DNA of 64,000 nt from Vibrio ishigakensis (lineage in GTDB: Bacteria; Pseudomonadota; Gammaproteobacteria; Enterobacterales; Vibrionaceae). Numbering within the stretch: position 1 is the first letter of the stretch; the number at the start of each line of letters is the position of its first letter. The notes beneath the pieces are model-generated. The model was not told the DNA's origin. It saw nothing but the letters and a program-made list of their open reading frames with translations, and made no database searches. Positions 55,399-64,000 of this stretch are shown here, one piece after another. Location: positions 1,922,001 to 1,986,000 of the forward strand of contig NZ_AP024881.1 of assembly GCF_024347675.1 (NCBI RefSeq), written 5' to 3'. A program made the translations under genes and the position numbers.

Positions 55399-56037
55399 CT
55401 AGGAAGGATCTGAAAGCTTAATCTCCACACGTCTGTTAATCGCTCGACCTTCTGAAGTTGCGTTATCTCGAATCGGCTCAGACAAACCCTTTGAATGTGT
55501 AGAAAGTACTTCTTTTTCTACACCAGAATCAACAAGAAATACTTGACTGGTAAGTGCTCTATTTTCCCCCAGACCTTGGTTGTATTTCTCAGAGCCTAAG
55601 TTGTCTGTATGCCCGACAACATCTAAATCAGGCACCTGTTGTAGGGATTGCAAACGCTCAGCTAGAGTCGTTAGTGTCAACTTAGAAGTCTCAGTGAGTT
55701 CACTTTTATCAAAGTTGAAATAGACACGAGCAACCACACCATCTGAATCAACTTCAAGCACCTCTGCTTTCGCAAGATATTCGATACAGTCATCTCCCAA
55801 TGAAATGTTACTTGTAGCTAATCGCGATTTTTGTTCATCAGACAATTCAGGTTGAATCTGGTAATACTGAGCTCTGTTTGCAACAACAGCGTTAGCACCG
55901 GCAATATTAACAGAGTGCTTAATCAGCATATGCTCACTAGAGCAAAGCTGTTCAATATTAGCATTAACATCACCCTCAGCAGCTAATGCTACTGAGGTTC
56001 CCATTGCAAGGGCAAATGCCCCAACGATAAACTTCAT
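55399..56037 (-). CDS. OmpA-family peptidoglycan-binding protein at the end of the tad operon
   Basis: Periplasmic or outer-membrane protein of 212 residues with a signal peptide (about 1-19, ending ALA). The C-terminal OmpA-like domain (about 105-208) has VVARVYFNFDKSELTE, VVGHTDNLGSEKYNQGLGENRA and RAINRRVEIKL, the Asp and Arg that bind diaminopimelate included. Genes like this often close Vibrio tad operons and may fix the pilus machine to the cell wall. It is 9 bases past the tadG gene. Confidence 0.88.
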   Translation of the reverse strand: MKFIVGAFALAMGTSVALAAEGDVNANIEQLCSSEHMLIKHSVNIAGANAVVANRAQYYQIQPELSDEQKSRLATSNISLGDDCIEYLAKAEVLEVDSDGVVARVYFNFDKSELTETSKLTLTTLAERLQSLQQVPDLDVVGHTDNLGSEKYNQGLGENRALTSQVFLVDSGVEKEVLSTHSKGLSEPIRDNATSEGRAINRRVEIKLSDPS

Positions 56038-56046
56038 AAAGATTTC

Positions 56047-57534
56047 CTAAAGTGTTTTATCGTACAGGCGAGATACACCACTGGTGGCCGCACCCTTTTG
56101 AATCAATTCTTGAATCTTCTCCAACAGATCTTCACTATTGGACACATCTATAATCTCATCGGCACAATCTCTAAATCCAGTCTGTCCTGAAGCGTCAAAA
56201 CTTATGCCAATAACTCCTATGTATAATGGTCGCTCATGGTCTTTAAAATGCTCTCTGATCTCTGTACAAAGACCCGCATTTACTAGCCTAGAAAAAGTAT
56301 TCCTATACGGGTCTTCTTGCCCATCACTTAAGATTAGTAACATCTGTGAGCGTTCAAAATATTCTTCAAGATCGTCAGGATTGTCTTTGTCAGGACGAGC
56401 TGAAGCTAAAATTTGTGCTCCTCTAATGAAGCCCTGATAAACTGAAGTACCCCCAGAGGCCTCCATGTCATCGATAATTGGTTTCTGGTTTGAAAGCCCG
56501 ATAGTTTCAAACTTAGCTTTTGAGCCGCATATACTTCCTCCAAACAATCTCATTCCACTATCTGAGTAATTCGGATGTAAATTATGTTGGACAGTTTTCG
56601 AAATATTCCAATTCCTTACGGTCTTATCAATATCGATATAACTAAGAGGATCCGGCCACCTAGCAGTATCTTTACCGTATCCAGTCTCTCGCCTAGACTG
56701 ATCGAAGATATCTGATATAACAGATGCATGAGCTTGAGTTGAGAAATCAGGGCAGTTCTTTGCTTTTTTACTGCATTCAGAGACATCGCCAACACGTTTG
56801 TATCCCCATTGATACCAATCAATATCACTATGATTAACCCTAACTCCATCAACTGTCGCGGACTTATACTCCAATTCAGTTACACACCTTCTCTCTCCAT
56901 CAACTAACTCTTGTGTTCGCATGTTATATGGCACAAATCCAATCCTATGTGCATAGCCAGCTTCGACGGCACCGCTTGAGAGTAAATCATCCGAAATTAT
57001 ATTTACTTGCTCTTTAAGAACTTCCAATCTTGTCTGAGTTCTGCTCCAGTCCTCGTCCATTGAACCAGAAAAATCAGCGACATAAACTAAATCAAGATCT
57101 GAAGGTAGCATATAAGTTTTGGCCATCGCTTCATTCCCAATCGCTCTCGAATCAGAGTCCCCAGAACCACTATTTATAAAACTTAACTGTGAACCAAACT
57201 TAGCGTCGGCCTCAACTTCGTATTGAACATAGTAGAGTTTATTTCCATCAACCTCTTCTTGACCCTCTTTACGAATAACATTTACGTTTTCGATATCTAC
57301 ATTTGGTAGATATTTTTCAAGATAGTCACGTGCCATTTGGTCAGAAAATGTTTTATCAGAGCGATTGGCGATTGAAACCGCGAGGGTTGCAGCCTCTGCG
57401 GCATCAGCCAGACGATTACGCTCCTGAATTATTCTACTACCTTCGACAGCCAACTGAGCCATACCACCAATAGCTACCATACTCAGAGCAACAACTATTA
57501 TTGCGACCCCTTTTTGCTTCTTGAAACTCTTCAT
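56047..57534 (-). CDS. tadG: Flp pilus assembly protein TadG, von Willebrand type
   Basis: Secreted or membrane protein of 495 residues with an N-terminal membrane segment (about 8-28, KGVAIIVVALSMVAIGGM) and a vWFA domain with the metal-site motif VADFSGSMDEDW (about 152-163). Its start resembles a TadE-type pseudopilin leader but lacks the Glu5 residue. Many extracellular Cys residues suggest disulfides. It follows tadF by 16 bases. In the tad system TadG is required for pilus formation. Confidence 0.9.
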   Translation of the reverse strand: MKSFKKQKGVAIIVVALSMVAIGGMAQLAVEGSRIIQERNRLADAAEAATLAVSIANRSDKTFSDQMARDYLEKYLPNVDIENVNVIRKEGQEEVDGNKLYYVQYEVEADAKFGSQLSFINSGSGDSDSRAIGNEAMAKTYMLPSDLDLVYVADFSGSMDEDWSRTQTRLEVLKEQVNIISDDLLSSGAVEAGYAHRIGFVPYNMRTQELVDGERRCVTELEYKSATVDGVRVNHSDIDWYQWGYKRVGDVSECSKKAKNCPDFSTQAHASVISDIFDQSRRETGYGKDTARWPDPLSYIDIDKTVRNWNISKTVQHNLHPNYSDSGMRLFGGSICGSKAKFETIGLSNQKPIIDDMEASGGTSVYQGFIRGAQILASARPDKDNPDDLEEYFERSQMLLILSDGQEDPYRNTFSRLVNAGLCTEIREHFKDHERPLYIGVIGISFDASGQTGFRDCADEIIDVSNSEDLLEKIQELIQKGAATSGVSRLYDKTL

Positions 57535-57550
57535 TTTGAACTTCCTTGTA

Positions 57551-58072
57551 TTAACGGCCTGGTAAAACCGACGAGTTATTTACATATCTCATACCAGGGA
57601 AATATTGAGAGAAACCTTCCATCTTGATACAAACTGTGACTTGATAAATAGGGAAAACTACACCATCTTCACGAACAGGCCTCAGGTGCTCAAGTGTTTC
57701 AATCTCTTGAGCAGGACTACATGTTTCACCATTGTCGAAGTCTTTGGTAAAACGTTGAGATCCAGCATCTGTCAAAGCTTCAATGGTCAAACCATAACCG
57801 TCTTGTTTTTCAGGAGCCTGCCTTTCGAGCATGTCTGCAGCTATAGTATTCATCAAATCGAAGTCTTGTTGCGTTAGCGTCTGACGAGAATCAAAAAACC
57901 GCAGTCGTTCTTTAGTCGCTGTGCCTATAGCGTAACTAACTTGCATAGACTGCGTTTTACCAGACAATACATACGCTAAATCTCCGATAAAAAACATCAT
58001 CGTAATCAATATTGTCATCCCAAAAACTGCTTCAACGGTAAAAGCACCGTTTTGCCCTTTAGGACTCTTCAT
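57551..58072 (-). CDS. tadF: Pseudopilin TadF
   Basis: Pilin-like protein of 173 residues. Its leader has a prepilin-peptidase-type site GQNG|AFTVEAVFG, with Glu at +5, followed by a hydrophobic segment (about 12-33). It overlaps tadE by 14 bases. In Aggregatibacter, TadE and TadF are pseudopilins processed by TadV; the same is inferred here, though tadV itself lies outside the window. Confidence 0.87.
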   Translation of the reverse strand: MKSPKGQNGAFTVEAVFGMTILITMMFFIGDLAYVLSGKTQSMQVSYAIGTATKERLRFFDSRQTLTQQDFDLMNTIAADMLERQAPEKQDGYGLTIEALTDAGSQRFTKDFDNGETCSPAQEIETLEHLRPVREDGVVFPIYQVTVCIKMEGFSQYFPGMRYVNNSSVLPGR

Positions 58073-58544
58073 CTTCCCACCCCTCGTGCTCTTGAACGGT
58101 TAGAATACGCCTTGAGATTGTTGAGCTAGGCAGAATAGTCTCAAATACTACTGGTCGATAATTGTAAGTAAGTTGATACATAACGAGTGGGCAACGCTCA
58201 CAGCCTTCCGCTGGTAATTTCTGAGAAAGTAACTCTAGGGTTCGGTAAGTTTCGATGTCATACGAAAAATCTTTATAACTGACAAACCCAAGGTTGTTCC
58301 AAAACGAATTGTCACTCTCTAGGACTTCTATCAGCCGCTCTTCATATTTAGTTTCAAGCTTCTCACCCTCAAAAATCCTAACCTTTCGTGTGCTCTCTGA
58401 TAAAGTCGCATCAGTTAAATTAACAATGTAAGAAAAACGACCAATTTCAAACACTACAAACAGGGCGAAAAAAAGAGCGAAACCACCTAGTGCAAATTCA
58501 ACAGAAACTATGCCCTTCTGTTTGGAAACTCTTAGTCTATTCAT
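58059..58544 (-). CDS. tadE: Pseudopilin TadE
   Basis: Pseudopilin of 161 residues. The site KQKG|IVSVEFALGG, with Glu at +5, is right for prepilin peptidase, and is followed by a hydrophobic stretch (about 17-37). It lies one base after tadD. The C-terminal half has two Cys residues in EGCERCPLV. Assembly role is inferred from the family. Confidence 0.87.
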   Translation of the reverse strand: MNRLRVSKQKGIVSVEFALGGFALFFALFVVFEIGRFSYIVNLTDATLSESTRKVRIFEGEKLETKYEERLIEVLESDNSFWNNLGFVSYKDFSYDIETYRTLELLSQKLPAEGCERCPLVMYQLTYNYRPVVFETILPSSTISRRILTVQEHEGWEDEES

Positions 58545-58545
58545 A

Positions 58546-59553
58546 TCAATTGATCACCTGAATAAAATAGTCATGGTTCTCCAAAACAGCATTATTCTCC
58601 CGAGCAAAGTTTCTAGCTTGACGATAAGTATTAAAATCCCCTACCAATAAACGATACCAAGTCCCAGAGTCACCAAGATCTACGGGGCGAATTGCTATCG
58701 GAAGTTCAGTGTCAATTAGTTCTGTTCTTTTCTCCAGTGCCTCTGCCATATTGTCGTATGCACCTAACTGGATATGATACTTACGTCCAGTGTTTTTTAA
58801 CTGGTTGATTGGCTCTTTAGCTTCAAAGAACTCTTCGGCGGTTACTGCTGAAACCTCTTCAATTTGAGCAACATTTTCTATTTCAGGTTCAATCAATCCA
58901 GAATCAGTTGTCTCAGTAATATCATTTTGCTCTTGGCCCTCTAATTTCATGAGACTCAATTTTAAGTTAGAGCTAACTTTATTGTTACTTGTATCCTGTT
59001 CATAGACAGGGAGCAAGATATCAACCGCAGCTTGAAAATCCCCCTCATAAATATGAACCATAGCAATATTGTTTTTCACTGCTGTTTCGTCATAGCCTCT
59101 TAAACGTGCAAGGTTAAAGCTATCTATAGCGGTTTCATACTTTTTAGTTTGAGCTAACGCTATACCTCTGTGCATATAAAGCTCACCACTATTAAGACCT
59201 AAGCCAATCGCCTTCGAATACTGTTCAATTGCATCATCAAATAAAAAGTTCTTTGCGTTAATCTTGCCTTTAATAAGATGAGCTTGTGCCGGAGGATTTG
59301 GAGAAAGTTCTAAGACTCGAGAAATATAAAAATCAGCAGACTCTACGTCACTGTTGTTTAAATAAGCTTCAGATAATTTCAACTGGGAATCCCAATCACT
59401 TTCATTTTCTACAACTTTAGTCTTATAAATATCAACCAAACCTGAGTAGTTGTTACTAACCGTTAGCTGCTCAATATTTTGTTGCTCTTGATTCTGAGAG
59501 TTACTTGCACAACCAGACAGAACTAAAACTACAATTAGGATTATTTTCTTCAT
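58546..59553 (-). CDS. tadD: Pilotin-like TPR lipoprotein TadD with a C-terminal SPOR domain
   Basis: Lipoprotein of 335 residues with lipobox LVLSGC. TPR repeats (about 30-190) match TadD, which helps put the secretin in the outer membrane. Unlike a plain TadD, it ends in an acidic linker (about 195-255) and a SPOR domain (about 256-333: YHIQLGAYDNMAEALEKRTEL ... WYRLLVGDFNTYRQARNFA), which binds peptidoglycan. It lies one base before tadE and after tadC. The fusion is seen directly; its role is inferred. Confidence 0.85.
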   Translation of the reverse strand: MKKIILIVVLVLSGCASNSQNQEQQNIEQLTVSNNYSGLVDIYKTKVVENESDWDSQLKLSEAYLNNSDVESADFYISRVLELSPNPPAQAHLIKGKINAKNFLFDDAIEQYSKAIGLGLNSGELYMHRGIALAQTKKYETAIDSFNLARLRGYDETAVKNNIAMVHIYEGDFQAAVDILLPVYEQDTSNNKVSSNLKLSLMKLEGQEQNDITETTDSGLIEPEIENVAQIEEVSAVTAEEFFEAKEPINQLKNTGRKYHIQLGAYDNMAEALEKRTELIDTELPIAIRPVDLGDSGTWYRLLVGDFNTYRQARNFARENNAVLENHDYFIQVIN

Positions 59554-59554
59554 G

Positions 59555-60394
59555 TTAATTGCCTGTCATCATTCGAGTAATACCTGGTGCTAATATCAAA
59601 ATCACGATTGGAAACATAATAAACAAAATAAGAGGAGCACTCATTTTTGCTGCAAGTTTACCTATTTTTTCTTCCATGACTAGAATCTGTTCATTACGAA
59701 AGTCTTCAGCTAAGTCAGATAAAACTGGAGCAACCGAAGTGCCGTATTGAATATTTTGAGTAAGAGTTAGTGCAAAGCTCCTTACCTGTGGAGTAGGCAC
59801 TCGCTTTGTAAGATCTTTTAGAGCTGCCTCCATACCTTTAACTTCCGCTGCATCCGATGTTTTGCGAATTTGGTAGCATAGATCTTTATCAAAGCTTTTC
59901 AGTTCGTCACCCAAATATCTAAAAGAGGCTTCTAAAGTCATACCTGTTTGAATACACACCGACATCATATCCAGCATATAGGGTAATTGGCGCGAGTTTT
60001 TTTCCACTAATCTTTTTTTACGCAAAGCTAGGTACATATCTGGAACAATGATAACCAGTACAAGAGACAACATAAATGATATCAGCATGTTATTGGTATT
60101 ATGAACAAACATTACTATAGATATTGAAGATACTAGTAATAATAGTGCTTTCATCGGCGTATAGTACCTAAGCAACTCTCGATTATAAATTCCAGCATCT
60201 TCGAATTTGTCTCTTATTTCTCGCTGAGTTCCCCTACCCACCCCTCCGAGGACATCATGAAAAAAACTAAAATTAATCTGTTTTTTTCCTTCAAGCAATC
60301 GCTGGATTCTATATTGCTTTGACTTATAGTCTAAATATTTGGTTATACAAAAGGCTATAACTGCAGTAACCATCAAAAAAATAGCAATTATCAT
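59555..60394 (-). CDS. tadC: Pilus inner-membrane protein TadC
   Basis: T2SF-type membrane protein of 279 residues, partner of TadB. It has membrane segments near the N-terminus (about 1-20), at 90-125 and near the C-terminus (about 250-275), and the T2SF stretch LPYMLDMMSVCIQTGMTLEASFRYLGDEL (about 135-163). The ATG at 60394 overlaps the tadB stop by one base; a start at 60421 would overlap tadB by 28 bases and lacks a better ribosome-binding site. Confidence 0.9.
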   Translation of the reverse strand: MIIAIFLMVTAVIAFCITKYLDYKSKQYRIQRLLEGKKQINFSFFHDVLGGVGRGTQREIRDKFEDAGIYNRELLRYYTPMKALLLLVSSISIVMFVHNTNNMLISFMLSLVLVIIVPDMYLALRKKRLVEKNSRQLPYMLDMMSVCIQTGMTLEASFRYLGDELKSFDKDLCYQIRKTSDAAEVKGMEAALKDLTKRVPTPQVRSFALTLTQNIQYGTSVAPVLSDLAEDFRNEQILVMEEKIGKLAAKMSAPLILFIMFPIVILILAPGITRMMTGN

Positions 60395-61305
60395 TATCGT
60401 ATACTCTTGACTAACCACCAAACAATAAACATACCGATCCCTTCACTTATCAAAACATAATAAAGTATCCATTTACCATCTGGATTAAACAATACAAACT
60501 CTAAGTCTTTTGGACTAATCCAGTTCAGAAGAAACATGAAGCAGAACGGTATGGCTCCAACTATCTTTGCAGATATACGAGCTTCAGAGGTCATAGCCAT
60601 TTTCTTTTTTTCCAAATTTCTTGCTTCAACCAAAACTCGAATCAGTTTACCTAATACACTTTTAAGTTGTCCTCCACGCTCCATATTAGCGCGAATAGTA
60701 ATGACAAAAAATAGAAATGGAGGGTATGGAAATCGTTTACATGAACGCTCGAAAATACTTTCCAAAGATTCACCCAACCTCATTCGATCAGAGATATCCT
60801 TAAATTCTCTACCAACATCGGTATCGGAAACTTTTGCAACATAAGAAAATGCAGAATTAATACTTTCGCCTGCTGTAACAGCACTCATTAAAATATTTAG
60901 TGCATCCGGAAAGTCATTATCAAAGGCTTTACGTCTTCTATCTACAAGAAAACGGACGCCAAAAAATAGGAATAGTATTGTTGTAGAAACATGAACTTCT
61001 AGTTCAGGGAAATTTAACCAACGTTGATTGACATAAAAGACAACGCCATTAACCAAAGCAATAAAAACTATTGTTTTCGATATCGGAAACTTACCTAAGG
61101 ACGCTTTGAGAACATTCCAGAAGTTCGTCAGTCCTTGTAAAAAGTTTGATTTGGTCAAACCTTTTAAATCTACAGCGTACAACTCTTTGCTTTTTGCTTC
61201 TGATACCTGCTCCAAAAACATATAACGCGGATCAGGCCTACGCTTCGCATAAACTAGCAACCCCAAACCAAACAACAATGGAATCAGAGCAAGCCAGATA
61301 TTCAT
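60394..61305 (-). CDS. tadB: Pilus inner-membrane protein TadB
   Basis: T2SF-type membrane protein of 303 residues. An N-terminal membrane segment (about 2-20) is followed by a cytoplasmic part, two central segments (about 75-115), the T2SF core FPDALNILMSAVTAGESINSAFSYVAK (about 135-161) and two C-terminal segments. It overlaps tadA by 4 bases and tadC by one base. Anchors the TadA ATPase by analogy with the family. Confidence 0.9.
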   Translation of the reverse strand: MNIWLALIPLLFGLGLLVYAKRRPDPRYMFLEQVSEAKSKELYAVDLKGLTKSNFLQGLTNFWNVLKASLGKFPISKTIVFIALVNGVVFYVNQRWLNFPELEVHVSTTILFLFFGVRFLVDRRRKAFDNDFPDALNILMSAVTAGESINSAFSYVAKVSDTDVGREFKDISDRMRLGESLESIFERSCKRFPYPPFLFFVITIRANMERGGQLKSVLGKLIRVLVEARNLEKKKMAMTSEARISAKIVGAIPFCFMFLLNWISPKDLEFVLFNPDGKWILYYVLISEGIGMFIVWWLVKSIR

Positions 61306-62585
61306 GCATGCTCCGGTTGAAGATCAAATGCAGCTTCTAGTTCACGTGACAAACCATACTCAGATGCACGCATCGTTATTTGAGAACGACTAGATAAACC
61401 TGAGGTTACAAAATTGCCGGTGATCTTGTCTTTTGCTTGATCTTCATCCGGCACAAACTTAAAGATCTCCTCCATTACCGGAGCCTCGCCCTCAAGACCG
61501 TAAATCTCCGAAATACTAGTAACCTTACGACTACCATCGCGAAGCCGGTTTACTTGAATAATAATGTTCACTGCTGAAACTATGGTTCTTCGAATTGCGG
61601 CCAGTGGCAATGCAAGGTTCGCCATCATCACCATAGATTCGATACGAGACATTGCATCGCGGGGAGTGTTGGCGTGTAATGTTGACATGGAGCCGTCGTG
61701 TCCAGTATTCATAGCCTGCAGCATCTCAAAAGCCTCAGCACCTCGGCACTCACCTAGAATAATGCGTTCAGGACGCATACGAAGGGCGTTAATTACCAAG
61801 TCACGCTGGGTAATTGCTCCCGAGCCTTCAGTACTCGCAGGGCGGGTTTCTAGCCTTACAACATGGGGCTGTTGAATTCTTAGCTCTGCCGCATCTTCAA
61901 TAGTAAGAATACGCTCATCATTACCAATATACTGAGATAGCGCATTAAGCATGGTCGTTTTACCTGACCCTGTACCCCCGGAGATAATAATATTCAAGCG
62001 GCAACGGGCAGCTATCATTAATACTCGCGCCATAGCAGGTGACATTGCACCAAACCCAGTTAGTTCTCTAAGACCTAGTTTTTGCTCTTTAAACTTACGA
62101 ATCGAAATAGCAACACCATCAAGGGCAATCGGCGGGATTACTACATTTACACGGCTTCCGTCGGCTAGACGAGCATCACAAAGAGGGCTAGATTCGTCAA
62201 CACGACGTCCAACGTTGTTAGCGATACGTTTGGCTATCTCCAGCAGCTGTTTCTCATTCATAAATGAAATATCTGCCTTCTGGGTTTTACCATTACGCTC
62301 GATAAACACCTCATCGACACCGTTTACCATGATGTCGGAAATGGATTCATCGTCCATTAACTGTTGCAGTGGACCAAGGCCAATCAGTTCGTCAACCAAG
62401 TTTGTGGTTAGCTCGGCTCGAGTAACCGCAGGAACCGGAATCGAGTAGTTTTCGCAAAGCTTGCCAATGGCTTTTTCTATCTGTGAGGTGAGCTCCTGTG
62501 GCGTCATCTCACTCAAGATGCCAGCATCAATCACCTCAAAGATTTGTGCACGAAACTGCTCATAAAGCTCTTTTGTCAGGCTCAT
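61302..62585 (-). CDS. tadA: Pilus assembly/retraction ATPase TadA (CpaF)
   Basis: Secretion ATPase of the VirB11/PulE superfamily, 427 residues. Walker A GGTGSGKTTMLNAL (about 205-218), the Asp box, and Walker B-like RIILGECRGAEAFEML are present, with catalytic His in STLHANTPRDA. Single-ATPase Tad systems both extend and retract with this enzyme. Its ends overlap tadB and tadZ by 4 bases each. Well matched in length and order. Confidence 0.95.
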   Translation of the reverse strand: MSLTKELYEQFRAQIFEVIDAGILSEMTPQELTSQIEKAIGKLCENYSIPVPAVTRAELTTNLVDELIGLGPLQQLMDDESISDIMVNGVDEVFIERNGKTQKADISFMNEKQLLEIAKRIANNVGRRVDESSPLCDARLADGSRVNVVIPPIALDGVAISIRKFKEQKLGLRELTGFGAMSPAMARVLMIAARCRLNIIISGGTGSGKTTMLNALSQYIGNDERILTIEDAAELRIQQPHVVRLETRPASTEGSGAITQRDLVINALRMRPERIILGECRGAEAFEMLQAMNTGHDGSMSTLHANTPRDAMSRIESMVMMANLALPLAAIRRTIVSAVNIIIQVNRLRDGSRKVTSISEIYGLEGEAPVMEEIFKFVPDEDQAKDKITGNFVTSGLSSRSQITMRASEYGLSRELEAAFDLQPEHA

Positions 62586-63850
62586 TTCTTATTCCTTTTA
62601 AAAGAGAACTTAGAAAACAAACCCGTCTTCTTATTTGGGTTTCTACCATTTATTGACAGGGCTAGTGACGTAAATGGTTTTGTCTTTCCCTTTTCTAGCC
62701 CTTGGAGCCTTTTGCCTTCTATGAGTTGCTTAGCTGCAGTCTTGTAAAATGGAACTGCCACTTCCGGCTTGATCTTCAGAAAACGCTCTACTTCTTCAAA
62801 ATTGAGGTTAAAGCATGCTTCTGGACGATGATGGTTCAAAACTACCATTACACGAGGGCGGACCAACTGGGGTATAGCTACATCTTTAATCCTGTCTAAC
62901 AAACGCTGGGTTGCGCGCACGCTTGAAACCGAAGGCTCAGTGACCAGAACAATTACATCGTTCTCTGTCACCATTTTTTCGGCATCCAATGGGAAGTCTA
63001 AGGATCCAGAAAAATCCGAAATGATAAAGTTTGCTTGCCTGCTAAGACGACTACTTACTGTATTCGTGTATTTCTCTAATTCTTCTATCTTATCTTTGCC
63101 TGTGAAACCAAGATAAAGAAAATTGTGTTCTACTTCATTCAAGTAACTCGTAGCCGATTCTTCATCAAGCTTGGAAGGTTCCACGGTGATAGTGCTCACA
63201 TCAACCTGTTCAAGATCTTTTTGGCTAAGAATGATATCTATATTGCTCTGGGAGTAATGATGATCGACCAAGATGGTGCGACTACCTTTTTTTGCCAAAA
63301 GCGCACTCAACTCTGTTGAGATAACAGAAGTACCGATTCCACCTTTCGCACCAACCACGGCAATTCGCTTAGCCTTCCTAAAGTAACCACTTTCATAACG
63401 TTTTCTCTCGTCACGACTGGCTTGCTTCAAACACTCGATAAGCTCTAACTTGTCACTTGGCCACGGAAGGTAATAAAAACCCATCTTTTCCAAATTGCGC
63501 AGAACCTGAATTGAGTCTGTTTGACCTAACAGGATTACCGTCTTGCTATTTGGAAGTTGAGCATTGATTTCTTGAGCGTCAGCTTGAATATCTATGGAGT
63601 TCGTCATTTCTACAATGACAACATCCCCTAGTTCTTTTTCCTTGGTACTAGTTGGTAAGCCCTTGATGCATTTAGGCTCTTCCAAACCTTCGAAATTATA
63701 AGCCTCTATAACACCATCACGACAATCGCTACTACTAAAGAAAAGAGTTGCGCCACCTGTTTGTGCTGGTTGACTAGGTTTTGGAGAACTGCTTTTTTTC
63801 TTGTCTATATCGAGGGATAGCTCTTCAGAAAGGTCAAATATATTTGCCAT
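62582..63850 (-). CDS. tadZ: Polar localisation ATPase-like protein TadZ (CpaE)
   Basis: ParA/MipZ-type protein that positions the Tad machine at the pole. The 422 residues have a receiver-like N-terminal domain without obvious phosphorylation site (about 35-150) and a MinD/ParA-like domain with a deviant Walker A, AKGGIGTSV (about 166-174), where the second Lys is Thr. This atypical P loop is known in TadZ proteins. It overlaps tadA by 4 bases and its start overlaps the rcpB stop by one base. Confidence 0.9.
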   Translation of the reverse strand: MANIFDLSEELSLDIDKKKSSSPKPSQPAQTGGATLFFSSSDCRDGVIEAYNFEGLEEPKCIKGLPTSTKEKELGDVVIVEMTNSIDIQADAQEINAQLPNSKTVILLGQTDSIQVLRNLEKMGFYYLPWPSDKLELIECLKQASRDERKRYESGYFRKAKRIAVVGAKGGIGTSVISTELSALLAKKGSRTILVDHHYSQSNIDIILSQKDLEQVDVSTITVEPSKLDEESATSYLNEVEHNFLYLGFTGKDKIEELEKYTNTVSSRLSRQANFIISDFSGSLDFPLDAEKMVTENDVIVLVTEPSVSSVRATQRLLDRIKDVAIPQLVRPRVMVVLNHHRPEACFNLNFEEVERFLKIKPEVAVPFYKTAAKQLIEGKRLQGLEKGKTKPFTSLALSINGRNPNKKTGLFSKFSFKRNKK

Positions 63851-64000
63851 TAATTCACCCTACTTCCCGGATTTATCAACTGAATAGTTCGATTAGCCTC
63901 AACAGTACAACCCGCCTGTGGGTTAGATTTGGTTATCGTGATTGGCTTACACTGGTCAATCACTGACTGCCACTGATAAACGGTAAGAACAAATGGGCTC
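63850..64000 (-). CDS. rcpB: C-terminal end of an RcpB-type tad pilus protein (partial)
   Basis: The last 49 codons of a reading frame ending at TAA (63850-63852), directly upstream of tadZ and overlapping its start by one base. The encoded residues end GCTVEANRTIQLINPGSRVN. In tad loci of Pasteurellaceae and Vibrio the gene just before tadZ is rcpB, an outer-membrane component, so this is the likely identity. The N-terminal part is outside the window and I cannot confirm it. Confidence 0.6.
   Translation of the reverse strand, partial: SPFVLTVYQWQSVIDQCKPITITKSNPQAGCTVEANRTIQLINPGSRVN

Noticed and set aside
62582-63850. tadZ read as a plasmid or chromosome partition ParA
   Set aside because: The atypical P loop (AKGGIGTS), the receiver-like N-terminal domain and position in the tad operon make TadZ/CpaE the better reading.
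1-64000. CRISPR array, tRNA, rRNA, attachment site or replication origin
   Set aside because: No regularly spaced repeats, tRNA-like cloverleaf, integrase gene or DnaA-box cluster was recognised by reading.

Overview
The window looks like chromosomal DNA of a Vibrio species (Vibrionaceae, Gammaproteobacteria). The main clues are an almost canonical AphB regulator next to an RssB-type response regulator, proteins close to their Vibrio and enterobacterial orthologues throughout, FadR and PurR operators of gammaproteobacterial type, and a widespread-colonization (tad/flp) pilus operon. Most of the window is housekeeping DNA with conserved gene order. No rRNA, tRNA, CRISPR array, prophage or complete insertion sequence was seen.

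Layout: 1-3120 holds apt (its 3' end is outside the window), a YbaN-type membrane protein, rssB and the divergent aphB. 3130-14283 is a long leftward block: purF, cvpA (PurR box upstream), dedD, folC, accD, truA, a short fimV/hubP-like gene, an aspartate-semialdehyde dehydrogenase gene, pdxB and fabB. The fabB 3' UTR resembles the source of the Vibrio sRNA FarS. 14403-20716 carries mnmC, a flavin reductase, yfcL, epmC, aroC, prmB and smrB. 20778-30050 is a mixed stretch: fasciclin protein, M20 amidohydrolase, sixA, M16 protease, ThrE-type exporter, an M19 dipeptidase homologue and an AraC regulator.

30047-36705 is a fatty-acid region: fadJ and fadI behind a perfect FadR palindrome, a candidate sRNA, an ECF-type sigma factor with a DUF3379 partner, and a FadL porin gene with its own FadR-like box. 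36856-41437 has a DNA glycosylase, a lipoprotein phosphoesterase, a small beta-barrel protein and mlaA. 41494-48440 is the complete cytochrome c maturation operon ccmABCDEFGHI, read leftward. 48596-52481 encodes two outer-membrane barrels and, divergently, a membrane protein with an HlyD-type adaptor. A 263-bp MITE-like element sits at 52488-52750, between the adaptor gene and its terminator. A LysR regulator follows.

53973-64000 is a leftward, AT-richer surface-structure region: rcpB (partial), tadZ, tadA, tadB, tadC, tadD, tadE, tadF, tadG, an OmpA-family gene, a terminator hairpin, and an O-antigen-ligase-like membrane protein. Genes in this operon overlap or nearly abut, which suggests co-translation.

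The most notable items are the MITE-like element, the unexplained leftward sRNA-type terminator upstream of fadI, the FadR/FarS/sigma arrangement tying fatty-acid synthesis and breakdown together, a TadD with an added SPOR domain, an M19 homologue that seems to lack part of its metal site, and a fasciclin gene whose ribosome-binding site lies in a hairpin. I did not find a complete, obviously undescribed multi-gene system.
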